Of a DNA stretch of 64,000 nt, positions 41,859-50,403 are shown piece after piece (the stretch's first letter is position 1; every line of letters starts with the position of its first letter). This stretch comes from Streptomyces sp. DH5 (GTDB lineage Bacteria; Actinomycetota; Actinomycetes; Streptomycetales; Streptomycetaceae), in the NCBI RefSeq assembly GCF_020873915.1, contig NZ_JAHWGP010000023.1, forward strand, positions 62,001-126,000, in the 5' to 3' direction. The translations under genes were made by a program, and so were the position numbers. Under the pieces are notes generated by a model, which was not told the DNA's origin, made no database searches, and saw only the letters and a list, made by a program, of their open reading frames with translations.

Positions 41859-42397
41859 CACTCGACGCGACGGCGGGCGGCGCGCTGCCCGCCCCCTACA
41901 GCGCGCTGGTGGTCACGGCCTCCAACCGGGCCGCCGCCGGGGTCTACGAGGACAAGGGCGGCCCGCTGGTCGCGGAGGGCCTGCGCAGCTTCGGCTTCAC
42001 CGTCGACGGCCCCCAGGTGGTTCCCGACGGCGATCCCGTGGAGGCCGCCCTGCGCGCGGGCGCCGACGCGGGGTACGACGTCATCGTCACCACCGGCGGC
42101 ACCGGCGTCTCGCCCACCGACCGCACCCCCGAGGCGACCCGCCGGGTGATCGACCACGAGGTCCCCGGCATCGCGGAGGCCATCCGCGCGCACGGCCGGG
42201 ACAAGGTGCCCACGGCCGCCCTCTCCCGGGGCCTCGCCGGAGTCGCGGGCGGCACCCTGATCGTCAACCTGCCCGGGTCCAGCGGCGGGGTGAAGGACGG
42301 GCTCGCCGTCCTGGAACCGCTGCTGAGGCACGCCGTGGACCAGCTGCGCGGCGGGGACCATCCCCGGCCGGACGCGAGTGGCGGGGGTGCGAGCTGA
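41855..42397 (+). CDS. mog: MogA/MoaB molybdopterin adenylyltransferase
   Basis: 180 residues. It adenylylates molybdopterin before metal insertion. Motifs are [42 protein letters not shown] and [32 protein letters not shown]. The ATG overlaps the moaC stop (ATGA). With MoaC and Glp it could form part of cofactor synthesis, although MoaA, MoaD and MoaE are not in the window. Confidence 0.93.
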   Translation: MTLDATAGGALPAPYSALVVTASNRAAAGVYEDKGGPLVAEGLRSFGFTVDGPQVVPDGDPVEAALRAGADAGYDVIVTTGGTGVSPTDRTPEATRRVIDHEVPGIAEAIRAHGRDKVPTAALSRGLAGVAGGTLIVNLPGSSGGVKDGLAVLEPLLRHAVDQLRGGDHPRPDASGGGAS

Positions 42398-43077
42398 ACA
42401 GCCCACACTGGCCGGCCGAGCTGGTGGACGGCGACATCGTCCTCCGGCCGATAAAGCTGCGCGACCAGAAGGCCTGGCGCGAGGTCAACCGGCGCAACCG
42501 CGACTGGCTGCGGCCCTGGGAGGCGACCATCCCGCCACCCGCTCCCGGCGGCCCGATCACCCACCGGCCCACCTACCGGCAGATGGTGCGGTACCTGCGC
42601 GCGGAGGCGAACGCCGGCCGGATGCTCCCGTTCGTCATCGAGTACCGGGGGCGTCTCGTCGGGCAGCTGACGGTCGCCGGGATCACCTGGGGCTCGATGT
42701 GCTCGGGCCACGTCGGCTACTGGGTGGACGAGTCGGTGGCCGGACGCGGGGTCGTGCCGACGGCCGTGGCGATGGTCGTGGACCACTGTTTCCGCACGGT
42801 CGGACTGCACCGCATCGAGGTCTGTATTCGCCCGGAGAACACGCCGAGCCGCAGAGTCGTGGAGAAACTCGGATTCCGCGCGGAGGGACTGCGCCCGCGC
42901 TATCTCCACATTGACGGGGCCTGGCGCGACCATCTCGTCTTCGCGCTCACGGCGGAGGAAGTCCCCGACGGTCTGCTCGCCCGATGGCGCAGGACCCGCT
43001 CCCAGGAGCGCTCCGGCCACGAGCTGCCCGGACACGACCGGCACCACCGGGGAATCCCGCACGGACCTGGAAATTGA
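42394..43077 (+). CDS. RimJ/RimL-type GNAT acetyltransferase
   Basis: About 220 residues. The GNAT fold shows DGDIVLRPIKLRDQKAWREVNRRN, GHVGYWVDESVAGRGVVPTAVAMVVDHCF (acetyl-CoA loop) and HRIEVCIRPENTPSRRVVEKLGF. The typical subfamily N-terminus HWPAELVDGDIVLRPI begins upstream of the only canonical start (GTG 42424). A CTG at 42394 overlapping the mog stop (CTGA) would include it, so I give that as the start; GTG 42424 is the fallback. It probably N-acetylates a ribosomal or other protein. Confidence 0.82.
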   Translation: MNSPHWPAELVDGDIVLRPIKLRDQKAWREVNRRNRDWLRPWEATIPPPAPGGPITHRPTYRQMVRYLRAEANAGRMLPFVIEYRGRLVGQLTVAGITWGSMCSGHVGYWVDESVAGRGVVPTAVAMVVDHCFRTVGLHRIEVCIRPENTPSRRVVEKLGFRAEGLRPRYLHIDGAWRDHLVFALTAEEVPDGLLARWRRTRSQERSGHELPGHDRHHRGIPHGPGN

Positions 43078-43261
43078 ATAAACGTTCGAATTTGATCGCC
43101 GGGTGACCGTCCAGGGGTGCGGAATTTCCCGGTTCGAGCGGCCGCCTGATCGCCGCCCGATCGAACCGGTCACAAGAAAAGTTCGAAATATCAGCCAGAT
43201 CGTGCGACACACCGGCCCAATTGGCGGATGGCCCCGTCCAAACCCCTCTACCGTGTGAGGC

Positions 43262-44488
43262 GTGAGCAGCAGCGGCCTCATCTACGCAGTCATTGTCGGG
43301 GCCTGGGCCGCCTACTTGGTGCCGATGTGGCTCCGTAGGCAGGACGAGCTGAACGAGGCCCGTCCGACGGAACGCTTCAGCACCGCCATCCGATTGCTGT
43401 CCGGACGGGCGGGCATGGAGCGCTGGTACGCCAAGGACCTGCGGGCGCGCACCTCCGACGAGGGGGAGCAGGGCGTCCACGACCCGGATGCGATCACCGA
43501 CTCGGTGGACGTCCGGGCCTTCGCCGTGTCCCAGACCCGTCCGCAGACCCGGGCACCCGTACCGTCACCCCCCGAGGAGCAGCCGGAACCGGCGACCGCC
43601 GACCGTCCGGCACACCCCCCGCGCGAGCACGCGGAACGGCCCGCGGCCGACCCCGCCCCCGTGCCGGGAGGCGTCCCGGCCGCCCGCCGGACAGCGGACG
43701 TCCGGCGCGAGCGGGCGGCGCAGGCCGCGGCGGCCCGCGCCCGGCGCACCAAGGCACTCGCCCGCCGCCGGCGCACCACCACGCTCCTCTTCGCCGCCTT
43801 CACGCTCGGTGCGGTCGTCGCGGCCGTCGGCGGACTCGCCTTCCTCTGGGCGCCCGGGGTGCCGGCCGTCCTGCTGAGCTCCTACATCGTCTACCTCCGC
43901 TCCCAGGAGCGCCGCCGCTTCGCCTACCAGATGGACCGCCGCCAGGCCGAGGTCGCGGCGCAGCGGCTGCGCGAGCGCCAGCCGCGCCGCCGCCCGACCG
44001 TCGCCGACACCGATCCCGACGAACCGGAGGGACCGGAAGCGGGGGCCGACACCGACCCGGGCCTCACCGCGCTGGCCGCGGACCGGCGCGCGCTCGTCGA
44101 GCAGACCGACCACGCCGAGTGGGTCGACCAGCAGCGCGAACGGCAGCGGCGTCCCGGCCAGGGCGGCGACAGCTGGGACCCCGTCCCCGTACCGCTCCCC
44201 ACGTACGTCACGGCCCCGGTCGCCCCGCGTGCCGCCGGCGACGTGGATCTCGGCGCACCGGACACCTGGAGCTCGGCCCGCTCCAGCGCGGTACCGGCCG
44301 AGGAGACGGCCCCGGCGTCCGTCCCGGCTCCGGCCCCGGCGTCGGAGCCGGACGAGGCCGGCCCCGACGCCGACGACCGCAGCGACGCCCGCCGCGCCGC
44401 CTCCGCCCGCCGCTCCCGCGAACGCGGGCGCACCCCCCTCTTCGACCAGTACGAGGACGGCGACCGCCCGAAGGCCGCCAACGAGTAG
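43262..44488 (+). CDS. sepX: SepX/GlpR-like cell-division membrane protein
   Basis: 408 residues from a GTG. It starts with a membrane helix, SSGLIYAVIVGAWAAYLVPMWLRRQDELNEARPTERFSTAIRLLSGR, which is the conserved N-terminus I remember for SepX. A disordered Pro/Glu region and a basic coiled stretch (~130-175) follow, then two further helices (~178-220: LLFAAFTLGAVVAAVGGLAFLW, AVLLSSYIVYL), then a long charged tail. SepX works with DivIVA in hyphal septation and is the homologue of the Corynebacterium Glp receptor. Its own ~180-bp promoter region contains a GACAC, the WhiA core motif, near 43207. Confidence 0.85.
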   Translation: MSSSGLIYAVIVGAWAAYLVPMWLRRQDELNEARPTERFSTAIRLLSGRAGMERWYAKDLRARTSDEGEQGVHDPDAITDSVDVRAFAVSQTRPQTRAPVPSPPEEQPEPATADRPAHPPREHAERPAADPAPVPGGVPAARRTADVRRERAAQAAAARARRTKALARRRRTTTLLFAAFTLGAVVAAVGGLAFLWAPGVPAVLLSSYIVYLRSQERRRFAYQMDRRQAEVAAQRLRERQPRRRPTVADTDPDEPEGPEAGADTDPGLTALAADRRALVEQTDHAEWVDQQRERQRRPGQGGDSWDPVPVPLPTYVTAPVAPRAAGDVDLGAPDTWSSARSSAVPAEETAPASVPAPAPASEPDEAGPDADDRSDARRAASARRSRERGRTPLFDQYEDGDRPKAANE

Positions 44489-44548
44489 CGCCCGGCCAAC
44501 GGATTTCCGAGCAGCCCGATCGGGATGCTAAAGTTTCACTCGTTGCAA

Positions 44549-44622
44549 GGGCCTGTGGCGCAGTCCGGTAGCGCACCTCGTTCGCATCGAGGGGGCCAGG
44601 GGTTCAAATCCCCTCAGGTCCA
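44549..44622 (+). tRNA. tRNA-Ala(CGC)
   Basis: Cloverleaf: acceptor GGGCCTG/CAGGTCC, D arm GCGCAGTCCGGTAGCGC, anticodon stem CCTCG/CGAGG around TTCGCAT (anticodon CGC), T arm AGGGGTTCAAATCCCCT and discriminator A. TAAAGT at 44528-44533 may be its -10. CCA is not encoded. Confidence 0.95.
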
Positions 44623-45272
44623 CTGCACGGTCGTTCTCGAGTTCACTCGGGAGCGGTTGACGAGATCCCGCCGATCATGATGATCGGTCGGGATCTTTGT
44701 CGTTTCCGGGGTCTGTTCGATGGTGTCCGGGGTGATGGGCGTCGGTGGTCCACGGCTTTGGCGGTATCGCTGTCCGATCAGGCCCTGTTGAGCGCATGGG
44801 GGAAAGCCGGCGGTATCCCGATCCCGGAGAGCCCCGGCTCACGAGTCCGTCATACCGCCACTTGCCGGGCAGATCGGCCGCGGTGAGGCTCTCGCGTGGC
44901 GCAGACACGTGCACCGGCATCTTCCTGCCGACCCGCACCGACGACAGTGGGCGTATCGCCAACAAGGCGTACCATCGCCACTTCTGGAACGCGGGAAGCG
45001 ATCATTCGCCGGATTCAGCGTCATGCCCGGATCGATCGTTCCGGGCAGGGGAATCGGTGCCGCGCCGGCTGGTCCGTACGAGCCTCTCGTCTCCGCATGC
45101 CATCAGCACTCGTAACCCCCCACTGCGCAGTCGGAAGCACCAACTCGCCGCCTGCGTGGTGTACATCACATGGCCGGCCAGGGGTGGGCGGTCCGTGGAA
45201 TCTCCGTGGTGGGCCCGGGCCCCGTTCGGGCACCGGGTCGTCCCCGCCTCTGCGCGTGGTGCCGGCGACGCG
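44623..45272. other. 650-bp spacer with degraded sequence after tRNA-Ala
   Basis: Apart from the tRNA terminator I see no intact gene. GC is lower than the surroundings. On the minus strand a short frame (44675-44965) contains LTAADLPGKWRYDG. A related-looking FQKWRWYA occurs in another frame around 44975-45000, which suggests remnants of a frameshifted gene. No ribosome sites fit. No repeat of the tRNA 3' end was found to mark an inserted element. Confidence 0.5.
44664..44695 (+). terminator. Terminator after tRNA-Ala
   Basis: GATCCCGCCGATCA pairs with TGATCGG-T-CGGGATC (one bulge, three-base loop), followed by TTTGT. It lies ~40 bp after the tRNA. Confidence 0.75.
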
Positions 45273-45803
45273 TCAGAACCGTTCGACCGTCTGACCTTCC
45301 GGAACCTTGTAGCATCCGGACACGACCTCGATGCTCAGCTTCGGCGGATCGTTCTTCGATCTCTGCGTGATCTTGACACCCGTCTTGTTCGCGTCATGGT
45401 CGGCAATCAGCGTGGTGTTCTTGTTCTTGCTGCTGTCGGATCCGTACTCGACGATCTTCCATCCGTTCTTCGGCAGTTCCGACTCGAGTCTTTCCATGGC
45501 CACCTGGAGGTCGCTTTCCGTGGCCGGATAGAAGCTCCACGGGTGAAAGACCGAGAAATGTGTCTTCGCGTCCTTTCCCGAGCATTCCGAAACTCCCGGG
45601 CGGCTGTCGGATGCCCTCCCCTTTACTCCCATCAGGTCGTAAATGCTGCTGGATACCTTTTCCAGCGCGTCAGAGGCGTCGCGCGATGTGCTGGTTCCGG
45701 CGAAGGGGGTTTCCTGGGATGTGTCGTCAGTCATGCTGCATCCGGTGAGTGTGATGGAAAAAATCGGGACGGCGAGCGCGAGGGCGCTCAATCTTCTTCT
45801 CAC
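45273..45803 (-). CDS. Lipoprotein, last gene of the WXG-like/DUF1023 cassette
   Basis: 176 residues from a GTG. The signal peptide is RRRLSALALAVPIFSITLTGC, with lipobox LTGC and lipidated Cys22. The mature part is soluble and alpha/beta (FYPATESDLQVAMERLESELPKNGWKIVEYG...LSIEVVSGCYKVPEGQ) with two further Cys. I do not recognise the family. Downstream of a secreted-type hydrolase, it may be a surface partner or immunity protein; this is inference. Codon use is more AT-rich than in the neighbours. Confidence 0.7.
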   Translation of the reverse strand: MRRRLSALALAVPIFSITLTGCSMTDDTSQETPFAGTSTSRDASDALEKVSSSIYDLMGVKGRASDSRPGVSECSGKDAKTHFSVFHPWSFYPATESDLQVAMERLESELPKNGWKIVEYGSDSSKNKNTTLIADHDANKTGVKITQRSKNDPPKLSIEVVSGCYKVPEGQTVERF

Positions 45804-45836
45804 TTAAGGACCTGCTTCGTCGGACTGGGCTGTGTA

Positions 45837-47638
45837 CTATTTGACATGCGCCCAAGGGTCGGGCGGCGGTTTCAAAGGAACCTCATCCCCTTTCCCGACG
45901 ACGATCAGGGCTTGGTTCTCCAGAATCTGTTTGTTCTCGTCCCAGTAGTCGCTGTGCCCTTCGCTGTCGACGGTCATCTGGTTGGCGCCGAACCCGGGAT
46001 CACTCGGAATGATGAAGCCGTCCCCACCGTGACCCCAGCGCCCGATGTCCGGAACCACATCTCCGTCGGCCTCCGCGTTCCACACGTGCCCCTTAGGCAC
46101 ATCGAGTTCGTCTGCGCTGGACACCTTGACTCCAGGGCTGCCTGCGAGGATGACGTCGTCGGCGTCGAGGCGACCGGTCTCGGCCGCGGCACCGACGAGA
46201 GTCGTCCCGTACGAGTGGGCGATCACAGTGGTGTGCGAGGGGGCGTCACCCACGCGTGACGCGTCGAGTCCGTCCATGAAGTTGCGAAATGCGGGTGCGC
46301 CGTCATACGCGTAGTGCTCGAAGGGGGCGTCCTTATGCACGGTGTCAGGTGCGTCATAGCCGAGCCATGTAATGGTGGACACGGACCCGCCATCGGCTTC
46401 ATCATTGGCCTTGCGCCAGACGTCCACCATGCGATTGATGTTTCCTTCGATGCCTCCCAGGTCCGACTCGGTGCCGGGAACATAGACTGCCGTGTGATCG
46501 GCGGTGTCGGGGTTTCCGTTGGCCACGATCGCGCGCCCGTCGTTTTCTGCGCTGAAGCCCAGCAAGTACGCTTCAGGCAACCCGTTCTTCCCGGTTGCGT
46601 CGAAGCGGTTCTGGATGGCTTTCATGCCGTCGAGGGACCTGTCGAGTTGCTCGTACCGGTCGCCGTGCTTGTTGTTCCACTCGATCCACTCATCGGTGTA
46701 CACCTTGGCCGGGTAGCCTCCCGCGACGATCCAGGTCCACTTATCGCCGGGTGGCTGGATCGAGTTGAGTTCCATCTGCATCTTGCCCCGCGTGGTGTCG
46801 AACATGATGCGGTTGGCTTCGTCCCTGACGGTGGCGGGCAGCCCGTCGAGCCCGCCCACCATGCCGGGGCGGAGGGAGACCCACGCGGCTTGCTCCTCCG
46901 CGCTGAGCTTCTTCCACCACTTGGCGTTCTCTTCAGGGCTACCGTCCTTGGGCGGCTGTGGGAGCGAGTTGAGGTACTCCCCGCCGGCTGCGCTCACGCC
47001 CTTCGTGTCCGAGGACGTGTCGGCCCAGTCCTCGACGGAGACGGTGAGGTCGTCGTCCGCCTTCAGGGCTCGGAGCTTCGGTGCCCACTTCTCGTCGGCT
47101 TCCGTGGCGTCCTTGAGGGCGCTGGCGATGAGGTCGGCGCAGTCCCGGGCGAGGCGGTGGTTGGGGTTGGGATCGAAGTTGGCGGCCTGGCGGCCTGGCG
47201 GCCGACAGCGGAGGCCGTGCCGTCCGTCAGCCCGCTGACCGTGCCTCCCGGAGGGGTCTTGCCGTCGTCGGACTTCTCCCCACCCGCCGGGTAGGTGACC
47301 GAGCCGTCGGGGTTCACGGTGAGGCCTGCGGTCTTGGCGTGCGCCAACGCGGTGTCGAGTTTCCTCCTGGCCGCTTCCAGCTCGTACGAGAACGCTTCGA
47401 GAGCGGTGCCGATGAGGCCGCACTGGGTCTGGATGTAGTGGAAGTTCTGGCCGAGGAGGGCGACCTGCTTACTCGCCTCTTCTTGGGCCTTGCCCTTCAG
47501 GTTGGTTCGCATGGCGACGGCGATCTGGTTCTCGATGTCGTCCTTGGCCGCGTTCGCCATCTTCGCGGTACTGCGGTAGCCGTCGGCTGCCTCGGAGTAC
47601 TCGGCCGGCTTGAGTGCTTTGAGCGTCGCGAGATCCAT
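45837..47638 (-). pseudogene. DUF1023 alpha/beta hydrolase with WXG-like N-terminus, frameshifted by 8-bp repeat
   Basis: The N-terminal ~150 residues (MDLATLKALKPAEYSEAADGY..., a helical WXG100/LXG-like domain) run in one frame from ATG 47638. The rest (NFDPNPNHRLARDCADLI... to the stop at 45837) is in another. The frames meet at GCCGCCAG repeated nearly three times; removing one 8-bp unit restores VGRQAANFDPN and a ~600-residue protein. The C-terminal DUF1023 hydrolase has nucleophile elbow VIAHSYGTT and acid/His regions further on. As written the gene is off: a pseudogene, a phase-variable state or an assembly error. Confidence 0.8.
47181..47203. repeat. 8-bp tandem repeat causing the frameshift
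   Basis: GGCGGCCT (plus strand) occurs at 47181-47188 and 47189-47196, with seven bases of a third copy at 47197-47203. Two copies instead of three would keep the DUF1023 gene in frame. Confidence 0.9.
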
Positions 47639-47647
47639 GAGGGGGCG

Positions 47648-48091
47648 TCATCGTTCCTTCGTCTGGCCGCCGACGGCCGGCGTGTCCGTGTACATCGCTC
47701 CGAGCGTGGTGATCTGGGCTTTGATCGACTGGTTCGTCTCAGACAGGTCGTCGCCCGCCTTCACCAGGAGGTCGGACAGCTTCCCGCAGCGCCCGCTGAC
47801 CTTGGTGATGTAGGTCTCCCACGAGGCGTAGACGTCCTTCTGGGCCGTGGCGGTCAGGCAACCGGCGTCGCTGCCGAGACCTGTCTGGCCGTCTTTCAGC
47901 TTCGCCGTCGCCTTGCTGATGTCCTCACGCAGCGCGCCGATGTCCCCTCCGGCTTTCGTCCAGGCGGGCCGGTTCGAGACGAGGTCGGGCGCACCGCCGC
48001 CCTGGTCGGCGGGAAGCTGGTTCAACTGCATCTGGGCGGTCTGCTGTTGGGCAGCCGCGGCCTTCGACTGCTCCCATTCCTCCCACGCCAT
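47648..48091 (-). CDS. WXG100/ESX-like helical protein
   Basis: 147 residues from ATG 48091 with GGGAGG. It begins MAWEEWEQSKAAAAQQQ and is mostly long helices (WTKAGGDIGALREDISKATAKLKDGQTGL...WETYITKVSGRCGKLSDLLVKAGDDLSETNQSIKAQI), like the small partners that precede DUF1023 hydrolases in Streptomyces. It ends 10 bp before the hydrolase start, so the two are co-translated. A type VII secretion link is inferred; no ESX machinery genes are present. Confidence 0.7.
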   Translation of the reverse strand: MAWEEWEQSKAAAAQQQTAQMQLNQLPADQGGGAPDLVSNRPAWTKAGGDIGALREDISKATAKLKDGQTGLGSDAGCLTATAQKDVYASWETYITKVSGRCGKLSDLLVKAGDDLSETNQSIKAQITTLGAMYTDTPAVGGQTKER

Positions 48092-48584
48092 GCGTGGAGC
48101 CTCCCCGTGTTGTGCGTCGCCGAGCCGATGCGAGCGTGCGAGCGCCGTGTCGTCGTGATCGTCATGGACGGTAGCGGGAGATCTTCCTCTGCCCCACCCG
48201 TACCGGTCGCCAGGACGCTTGAGTACGTGTACTCAGATCTCGTCCGGGTGGTGCGCGGTACTCGGGTCGTGCGGTGCGTCGGCGGAGTGATCTTCGAGTA
48301 CGGGCGCTCATGATCGGGGGATCGCGTGTCCCTGCCGTGGCCCGCATGGATACGGATTCGTCTCCCGGTCGTGTTCTCGCCAAGGAAGGCCCGGGGTGCT
48401 GGACTGGCGGGAGTGCGACTCCGGGCTCGCACGGCCCCTCGGGGCGGGAGAGGCGCGCAAGGTCGTGATCCGGGTCAAGCCGTGAAGGCGGGGGGTTCCG
48501 GCCACGGTGATCGTGGACTGGCCGTACGGCACGTCCCGGGACCCCGCGCACTGGCAGTTCGATCTGGCCTGACCGGGGCCGCGG
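48092..48584. other. Spacer upstream of the WXG-like cassette
   Basis: It contains the cassette promoter region (minus strand) with the inverted repeat GAGTAC-GT-GTACTC (about 48224-48237). Near 48400-48572 on the plus strand, two short frames (VLDWRECDSGLARPLGAGEARKVVIRVKP, and after a stop VPATVIVDWPYGTSRDPAHWQFDLA) look like a decayed gene. No intact gene is supported. Confidence 0.5.
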
Positions 48585-49061
48585 TCACAGCGGCTTCGCG
48601 TAGCAGCGGCTGTCCTCGTGGAAGCGGTAGTAGCCGAACTTCTCGCACGGGGCGTAGCCGCTGGAGGCGTACAGGGCGATGGCCTCCGGCTGCTGCGTGC
48701 CGGTTTCCAGGACCATGCGCAGACGGCCGGCCGCGCGGGCGTCGTCCTCCAGGGCGGCCAGGATGCGGCGGGCGAGGCCCCGGCCGCGCATCTGCTCGAT
48801 CACGTACATGCGCTTCAGCTCCGCGTCGCCGTCGCGGTTGCCCTCGCCGTTGGCGTTCTTCACGCGCCAGCCGCCGGAGGCCACGGGGACGCCGGCCTCG
48901 TCGTAGGCGATCAGGTAGATGCCGTTCGGTGGGGTGAAGTCCGCCGGGTGCATGGGGGTGGAGTCGCCGCCGTCGCCGTAGCGGACGTGGTACTCGGCCT
49001 GGACTTCGGCGTCCAGCTTCACGGCGTCGGGGTGGTCGTACGGGACCCGGCGGATATCCAT
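48585..49061 (-). CDS. GNAT-family N-acetyltransferase
   Basis: 158 residues. The acetyl-CoA motif is ELKRMYVIEQMRGRGLARRILAALEDDARAAG, followed by LETGTQQPEAIALYASSGYAPCEKFGYYR, the standard GNAT order. The N-terminus carries YDHPDAVKLDAEVQAEYHVRYGDGGDSTP, found in Streptomyces homologues. The ATG at 49061 has no clear ribosome site. It is divergent from exonuclease III with only 50 bp between starts. Substrate unknown. Confidence 0.85.
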   Translation of the reverse strand: MDIRRVPYDHPDAVKLDAEVQAEYHVRYGDGGDSTPMHPADFTPPNGIYLIAYDEAGVPVASGGWRVKNANGEGNRDGDAELKRMYVIEQMRGRGLARRILAALEDDARAAGRLRMVLETGTQQPEAIALYASSGYAPCEKFGYYRFHEDSRCYAKPL

Positions 49062-49111
49062 GCCGAATACCGTAAAACATGCCCGGACGTGCGGTGTCGT
49101 ATCGTGCCCTG

Positions 49112-49924
49112 GTGCTTACTGTGACCTCCGTCAATGTCAATGGACTGCGGGCCGCCGCCAAGAAGGGATTCGTGGAGTGGCTGGCCGGGACCTCCGCCGA
49201 TGTGCTGTGCCTGCAGGAGGTGCGGGCGGAGGTGAAGCAGTTGCCGGAGTCGGTGCGGGAGCCCGGGGGCTGGCACGTCGTGCACGCGCCCGCGGCCGCG
49301 AAGGGGCGTGCGGGGGTGTCGCTGTACACCCGGCGTGAGCCGGACCGGGTTCAGGTGGGGTTCGGGTCGGCGGAGTTCGACGGCAGCGGGCGGTACGTGG
49401 AGGTCGATCTGCCCGGTGTGACCGTCGCCTCGCTGTACCTGCCCTCCGGGGACGTCGGAACCGAGCGGCAGGACGAGAAGCTGCGCTTCATGGGTGAGTT
49501 CCTCGCCCATCTGAAGGGGTTGCGGGAGCGGGCCGCCGGTGAGGGGCGCGAGGTCGTGGTGTGCGGGGACTGGAACATCGCCCACGAGAAGGCAGACCTG
49601 AAGAACTGGCGGGGGAACACCAAGAACTCCGGGTTCCTGCCGGAGGAGCGGGAGTGGCTCTCGCGCGTGCTCGAGCCGGGTGAGGGCGGTTACGTCGACG
49701 TCGTGCGGGCGTTGCACCCGGGGGTGGACGGGCCGTACTCGTGGTGGTCCTACCGGGGGCGGGCCTTCGACAACGACACGGGATGGAGGATCGACTACCA
49801 GATGGCGACGCCGGGGCTCGCCGCCCGCGCCGTCAAGGCGTACGTGGAGCGGGCCGCGACGCACGCCGAGCGGTGGTCGGACCACGCACCGGTGACGGTG
49901 GTCTACGAGCACGGGGCGAGCTGA
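49112..49924 (+). CDS. xth: Exodeoxyribonuclease III
   Basis: 270 residues. It is an AP endonuclease and 3'-5' exonuclease in base-excision repair. Motifs are VTSVNVNGLRAA, LCLQEVRAE, VVCGDWNIAHEKADL, IDYQMATPGL and WSDHAPVTVVY, giving the Asn, Glu, Asp-x-Asn and Asp-His catalytic residues. TATCGT lies six bases before the GTG at 49112, so a leaderless transcript is probable. The stop overlaps the Nudix ATG (TGATG). Confidence 0.92.
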   Translation: MLTVTSVNVNGLRAAAKKGFVEWLAGTSADVLCLQEVRAEVKQLPESVREPGGWHVVHAPAAAKGRAGVSLYTRREPDRVQVGFGSAEFDGSGRYVEVDLPGVTVASLYLPSGDVGTERQDEKLRFMGEFLAHLKGLRERAAGEGREVVVCGDWNIAHEKADLKNWRGNTKNSGFLPEEREWLSRVLEPGEGGYVDVVRALHPGVDGPYSWWSYRGRAFDNDTGWRIDYQMATPGLAARAVKAYVERAATHAERWSDHAPVTVVYEHGAS

Positions 49925-50400
49925 TGCGGACACCGAGGCGGGCGGCCAGGGTCGCCGTGCTGGATCCGGACGGGGCCGTCTTCATGTTCCGGTACGACAA
50001 CGAGGAGGTCGGAGTCCACTGGGCGATGCCCGGCGGTGGCATGGACCCGGGTGAGACGCCCGAGCAGGCCGCGCGGCGGGAACTGCGCGAGGAGACCGGG
50101 TGGGACGACATCGTGCTCGACGGCACCGTGTTGTGCCTGTGGGAGCACGACTTCACCCGGGCCGGTGTGCCGGTGCGGCAGAGCGAGCACGTCTTCCTCG
50201 TGTACGGTCCCCGGCGCGATCCCGCGGGTGACCTGGCCGCCGCGCACGCCGAGGACCGGATCCTGCGGTGGCGCTGGTGGTCGCCGGAGGAACTGTCGGG
50301 GGACACCGAGCCCCTGTGGCCGCCGCAGCTGCCGGAGCTGCTGGCGCGTGTGAGGCAGGAAGGGCCGCCGCGGGCGCCCGTCGACCTCGGGTACGTGTAG
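49924..50400 (+). CDS. Nudix hydrolase coupled to exonuclease III
   Basis: 158 residues. Nudix box: GGGMDPGETPEQAARRELREE, completed by TGWDD. The N-terminal strand is RRAARVAVLDPDGAVFMFRYD and a C-terminal WRWWSPEEL completes the fold. Coupling to exonuclease III suggests cleaning of damaged nucleotides, but specificity cannot be read from sequence. It runs convergently into a MerR gene with three bases between stops. Confidence 0.88.
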   Translation: MRTPRRAARVAVLDPDGAVFMFRYDNEEVGVHWAMPGGGMDPGETPEQAARRELREETGWDDIVLDGTVLCLWEHDFTRAGVPVRQSEHVFLVYGPRRDPAGDLAAAHAEDRILRWRWWSPEELSGDTEPLWPPQLPELLARVRQEGPPRAPVDLGYV

Positions 50401-50403
50401 CCG

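Noticed and set aside
43078-43261. Riboswitch (molybdenum cofactor) before sepX
   Set aside because: No conserved stem pattern was recognisable; only a possible WhiA motif and promoter region are seen.
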